Shown here piece by piece: positions 50,159 to 52,966 of a DNA stretch of 52,966 nt. The notes under the pieces were generated by a model, which saw only the letters and a list, made by a program, of their open reading frames with translations, was not told the DNA's origin and made no database searches. How positions within the stretch are numbered: position 1 is the first letter of the stretch; each line of letters begins with the position of its first letter. Source of the DNA: a virus. The stretch is taken from positions 1 to 52,966 of the IMG/VR virus record IMGVR_UViG_3300025012_001675; one strand, given 5' to 3'. A program made the position numbers and the translations under genes.

Positions 50159-50533
50159 TTAGTAGTTGGCGACGATTGTGCATGGCTCTCCGGTTTCTTT
50201 CTCTTTCCGTTCGCAGAGATCCACGAAGTCCACAAAGCTTTGCTTCACTTTGTCGATTTTCTTTTGATCCGTTTGCTTATAAATCGTGCGCTCTCGTTGT
50301 TCGACCACTTCGAGAGTTCTCGGCAATCGTTCGCGTAGAAGCTTTGCCGGAATTTTTGCTTCGTTATTTTTCCCAAAGGCTTCGCGGCACAGGTATCGCG
50401 TTGCGAAGTGCTCTCCCCGGTACGCTTCACGCAAGTACCCGACATTGCCGTGCTCCACTGAGAAGCCAGTGATCTGCTTTTTCTTTTGCTTTGGCGTCTG
50501 GTTTTTCCAGCGCGCGTAGATGTCTATTCCCAT
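50159..50533 (-). CDS. Hypothetical phage protein (MGIDIYARW type)
   Basis: About 124 residues from MGIDIYARWKNQTPKQKKK, a better start than 50575. It has GNVGYLREAYRGEHFATRYL, a conserved-looking region that I have seen in phage-like hypothetical proteins, then a helical basic part. Function unknown. In the replication block. Confidence 0.5.
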   Translation of the reverse strand: MGIDIYARWKNQTPKQKKKQITGFSVEHGNVGYLREAYRGEHFATRYLCREAFGKNNEAKIPAKLLRERLPRTLEVVEQRERTIYKQTDQKKIDKVKQSFVDFVDLCERKEKETGEPCTIVANY

Positions 50534-50616
50534 AAGATGTTTGATCCTTTGTCGGCTTCCGATCTCTGACCTCACGCTTCCGCGATGAGGGCAGAGTCGG
50601 AAGCTAACGCCGGTGG

Positions 50617-51867
50617 TTACTTTTTCTTAGTTCCTTTCTTTGCTGGGACCGGAGCGGGTTTCGACTTTTCTTCGGTGTGAGAGTGCCCATTCCCATTTCC
50701 GTTTCCATTTCCGTTGCCATTAGGAGGTAGCTTTGAGACTAGGCGTTTGCGCCCATCCGGGAGTTCTACAATTTCCGCGATGCCCATCGACACGGCTTCG
50801 AGGCCCAGCTTCTTGTAGCCTTCGGCGAGGCGTTCGGGCCGGAGCTCTCCGATCGCTGTCATTGAGGTCGTTCCGAATACTCGATCCAGTAGGTCGAGTT
50901 TCATCTGCTTGTCTCGACCGACCGCGCCGGGTGCGATGCGGATAAGGAGACCGTCCAGTTCCTCTATCCATTTGTCGCGCTCTCTGCGCCATTCGGCTTT
51001 TTCCTCCTCGGTTCGGAAGAGCAGTCCGGTGTCTGATTCAGGCATGACTACCGTGTCTCTCGGAATTGGATCGGTGAGCAGGGCTTCTACTATCGGCGCA
51101 AAGTTCTCATAGGTCGGGTTTTTATAAGTCCGGCCGTCGAGCAGGGTGCTTCGGTCTTTGATGATCGTGGCTTCGCGCCAGACCTTCTTGTCGTCTCCGA
51201 GCACTTCTTCGAAGCGTTCCATGAGGACGAGCATGTCCGGCTCGTAAGCGGTTTCGCCTTCGACCTTCATCTTGATTCCGGACTTGAAGATTTCGCGTTT
51301 GCCGGTGTCGGCGTTCTTTTCGTTGTCGTACTCGTACCCAGCGCGGCCGGTGAAGATCGCGTGGTACCCGTCACTCACGAATGGGTCGGAGAATTCTCGC
51401 TTCCATGTCGGCTTGATGATTCCCCAGTCCTGGAATTCCAGGCGTGTCCGGTGAACTTTTTCTGCGTAGGATTGGAGGAACCCCTCCCATACGTGCGAGA
51501 TTGAATCGATGAGAAGGATGTCCGATATTCCGGATCGCATCTTTTCCATCGTCTGCCGTAGGTCGGCCAGTGACTTCGATTCGCGGACGAGCACTTCGAT
51601 TCCGGCTTCCGCGAAAAGCGGCTTGAGGAATTTTGATGCTTGTTCGGTGTCGAAGATTACGATCGGTTTTTTCGAACCTATCCGCTTGTGCAGTCCGACC
51701 GCGACCTGCGCTGCGGTGAATGTTTTGCCGCTACCCGCGAAGCCTTGGAAGGCCGCTTTGAAGTAGGGCTTGGTGTTGCCGATCGGCGCGAAGAAGCTAT
51801 CTGTCATTTCCTTCGCCGTTTCTCTCGGCCGCACCCTCGTTGCTGTTGGTTGTGCTTGGTTGTTCAT
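50617..51867 (-). CDS. Phage RecA-like ATPase (Sak4-like)
   Basis: About 416 residues from MNNQAQPTAT. GFAGSGKT at 42-49 is the Walker A site; ILLIDSISHVWEG is the Walker B/sensor pattern; SGIKMKVEGETAYEPDMLVL is typical of the AAA_24/Sak4-type single-strand-annealing ATPases of phages. The tail holds (NG) repeats (GNGNGNGNGH) and a basic end. It likely pairs DNA in phage recombination or replication. The frame to 52014 is rejected as upstream junk. Confidence 0.8.
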   Translation of the reverse strand: MNNQAQPTATRVRPRETAKEMTDSFFAPIGNTKPYFKAAFQGFAGSGKTFTAAQVAVGLHKRIGSKKPIVIFDTEQASKFLKPLFAEAGIEVLVRESKSLADLRQTMEKMRSGISDILLIDSISHVWEGFLQSYAEKVHRTRLEFQDWGIIKPTWKREFSDPFVSDGYHAIFTGRAGYEYDNEKNADTGKREIFKSGIKMKVEGETAYEPDMLVLMERFEEVLGDDKKVWREATIIKDRSTLLDGRTYKNPTYENFAPIVEALLTDPIPRDTVVMPESDTGLLFRTEEEKAEWRRERDKWIEELDGLLIRIAPGAVGRDKQMKLDLLDRVFGTTSMTAIGELRPERLAEGYKKLGLEAVSMGIAEIVELPDGRKRLVSKLPPNGNGNGNGNGNGHSHTEEKSKPAPVPAKKGTKKK

Positions 51868-52120
51868 AATTGTTATTTGACTTGCCCGAAGGTGGATTGA
51901 TATAATTAATTTGCTGATCATCTCCCTTCGGGGAGATTTTCTTTTTCTGAGCGGCCCGGTTCGACTTCCGGAGCCGTATTTCTTTGTCCAGGAACTCCAC
52001 ATCGATGCGGTCACCTATCTTCAATTTGTAGCGATCCGTAAGCCATTTCCCTTCAAGGATCACTGCTGGAGTTCCGTATCTGCGGTAGGTGACTGCGCGG
52101 GTCGGTTTGAGATCTCTCAT
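51797..52120 (-). CDS. SymE/AbrB-fold small protein
   Basis: 107 residues from MRDLKPTRAV. The stretch ILEGKWLTDRYKLKIGDRID followed by VEFLDKEIRLRK matches the swapped-hairpin AbrB fold of SymE-like proteins. The tail is N/S/P-rich. SymE proteins act as toxins (nucleoid condensing) but may here be a regulator. ATGA overlap with the membrane protein gene; the C-terminal end overlaps the ATPase start. Confidence 0.55.
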   Translation of the reverse strand: MRDLKPTRAVTYRRYGTPAVILEGKWLTDRYKLKIGDRIDVEFLDKEIRLRKSNRAAQKKKISPKGDDQQINYINPPSGKSNNNYEQPSTTNSNEGAAERNGEGNDR

Positions 52121-52308
52121 GTGAAGAGTCTCAACACCATATCCGCTTGTGCCCGCCAGAAAGGACTCCAGTGTCCGGTCTGGCCCTCCACCATAATTTG
52201 GGCGAGCGATGCGAAGAGGATTAGCATGTCGAGGGTCACCAGGAAGGCGATGGCTTCGGATGCTATGGTGAAAGTTTTCTTCGCTTGCTCGTAAGTGATT
52301 GCGTTCAT
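52117..52308 (-). CDS. Small membrane protein of the replication block
   Basis: About 63 residues from MNAITYEQAKKT. One hydrophobic stretch (AIAFLVTLDMLILFASLAQI) and a polar C-terminus with WSPFW and MVLRLFT. Starts after a short leader; overlaps the next gene as ATGA, so the pair may form a toxin/antitoxin-like or membrane-anchored unit. Unknown. Confidence 0.5.
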   Translation of the reverse strand: MNAITYEQAKKTFTIASEAIAFLVTLDMLILFASLAQIMVEGQTGHWSPFWRAQADMVLRLFT

Positions 52309-52405
52309 ACGTTTTGTCGCTTGTCGGGGTCGTTGATGTAGCTCCGTTTGTTGTCGCATCCAAGTCTCTGACTAGACTTCGATTAGGCTACCCATCGACC
52401 CGTGG

Positions 52406-52768
52406 TCATTTGAGTTCTTTCTTGATCTCACCGAGCAGGGCGTCGTTGATCTGATCGAAGGCGTAGCCCATGAGCTCCGATTCGATTTCTGATCCTTCAT
52501 CCATGAAGTCCGTCGTCAGCTTTCCAGTCAGGTTGCCGACCTCATCGGCGATATCGTCTTCGAGGTCTTTAGCCAAACTTTCGGCGACGGCCCGGATGCG
52601 CTCCCGCATGACCTTTCCGCGAACTTCTTCGCATATGTTTTTCTTCACTTGTGTGATGTTTTTCATACTCGGTGTTGTGTCAACTTTTGTAAGCTTGCGG
52701 ACTCTGGTGCCGCGTACCTCGACCTTCGACGAGCAGTATTTATTTTTTCGAGATCGGGATTTTGGCAT
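52406..52768 (-). CDS. Hypothetical helical protein, first gene of the right block
   Basis: 120 residues. Basic N-terminus (MPKSRSRKNKYC) and a helical remainder (RGKVMRERIRAVAESLAKDL, EIESELMGYAFDQINDALLG). The ATG at 52768 lies 2 bases after the terminator hairpin, so the start may instead be the ATG at 52666 (MKNITQVKKN). Unrecognised. Confidence 0.45.
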   Translation of the reverse strand: MPKSRSRKNKYCSSKVEVRGTRVRKLTKVDTTPSMKNITQVKKNICEEVRGKVMRERIRAVAESLAKDLEDDIADEVGNLTGKLTTDFMDEGSEIESELMGYAFDQINDALLGEIKKELK

Positions 52769-52770
52769 AG

Positions 52771-52801
52771 AAAAACCCCGTGCTCATCGCACGGGGTTTT
52801 T
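52771..52801 (-). terminator. Terminator of the SEC-C gene
   Basis: Perfect 13-base stem AAAAACCCCGTGC/GCACGGGGTTTTT with loop TCATC. It ends the SEC-C gene and marks the outer edge of the element's right block. Confidence 0.9.
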
Positions 52802-52817
52802 CCCTTTATCCGCAGTT

Positions 52818-52833
52818 TGCGGACGGAAACGGC
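52818..52833 (+). repeat. 16-base repeat shared with the integrase leader
   Basis: TGCGGACGGAAACGGC on the plus strand, identical to the minus strand at 4643-4658. Near the candidate attR. Confidence 0.3.
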
Positions 52834-52846
52834 TCTATTTGTCAGC

Positions 52847-52878
52847 TCCTACTTCCCATGACACTTCTTGTATTTCTT
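52847..52878. repeat. SEC-C sequence (candidate attR)
   Basis: Contains TCCTACTTCCCATGACACTT (52847-52866), which copy 1 matches at 19 of 20; 52851-52878 matches copy 2 at 23 of 28. It is the 3' end of a SEC-C coding sequence. Confidence 0.45.
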
Positions 52879-52966
52879 GCCACTACCGCAAAGACATGGA
52901 TCGTTGCGACCAACTTCTGAAATAAATCCTATATTTCTTCCTAGCTTTGGAATAACTATTAAATCG
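52849..52966 (-). CDS. SEC-C zinc-motif protein (5' part outside window)
   Basis: The minus strand reads from the window edge: ...[13 protein letters not shown], then [21 protein letters not shown], stop at 52849-52851. This is the SEC-C motif (CxC...CH zinc site) found at the C-terminus of SecA and of many small proteins. Upstream sequence is not like SecA's usual tail, so the gene is probably a different SEC-C protein. Only about 38 residues are visible. Confidence 0.75.
   Translation of the reverse strand, partial: DLIVIPKLGRNIGFISEVGRNDPCLCGSGKKYKKCHGK

Larger units (their letters stand above)
3031..52878. mobile_element. Candidate prophage with large cargo region
   Basis: Bounded by repeats at 3031-3058 and 52851-52878 (23 of 28 bases alike, in direct orientation). 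It holds an integrase at the left end and terminase, portal, capsid, lysis, replication and DGR genes. About 17 kb of restriction, signalling and cell-wall genes sits between terminase and portal. The ends are inferred from weak repeats, so exact borders are uncertain. Confidence 0.5.

Overview
This window looks like a temperate tailed phage or prophage of about 50 kb, set in the chromosome of a bacterium that is probably a member of the Candidate Phyla Radiation (Patescibacteria). The host guess rests on a diversity-generating retroelement (DGR) whose target resembles a family I associate with these bacteria, on many genes started without a clear Shine-Dalgarno sequence, and on generally small, tightly packed genes. 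The genetic code is the standard bacterial one, because TGA is used as a stop (several ATGA overlaps). No tRNA, rRNA or CRISPR array was seen.

Layout. Positions 1-3040 look like host flank: a truncated PD-(D/E)XK nuclease, an M16 peptidase, a dCMP-type deaminase and a glyoxalase-fold protein. Positions 3218-4601 hold a small HTH protein and a tyrosine integrase. Positions 5096-22663 are the virion and lysis block, read leftwards from portal to scaffold, capsid, adaptor, tail proteins, internal proteins, holins and endolysin, in an order like that of short-tailed (T7-like) phages. Positions 22664-26241 hold a structured leader and the DGR (variable protein, template RNA, Avd, reverse transcriptase). 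Positions 26422-35191 are one leftward operon: Fic regulator, cytosine methylase, HaeII-like endonuclease, Vsr, a dual GHKL ATPase, a receiver-like partner and a second cytosine methylase. Positions 35389-42819 are non-phage-like cargo: an isoprenyl-synthase-like protein, sensor kinase, a 37-residue membrane peptide, response regulator, MltG and exported proteins. Positions 43100-52768 are terminase, methylases and replication genes. The right edge holds the 3' end of a SEC-C zinc-motif gene, a possible attachment site, because related sequence recurs near 3031.

How it may work together. The cargo lies between terminase and portal, so the morphogenesis genes are split. The structural genes share a leader motif (AAGGTCGA, 22-47 bases before the start codon) that also precedes one cargo gene and one replication-side gene, which ties the three parts together. 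The DGR can diversify the C-terminus of its target: 19 of 20 differences between template and variable repeat fall at template adenines. The Fic-led operon is a restriction-modification island with an unusual sensor-kinase-like arm. The peptide, kinase and isoprenyl-synthase-like genes share a promoter and a terminator, and recall the ComX-ComP-ComQ prenylated pheromone circuit. This last reading is inference and is the most novel proposal here.
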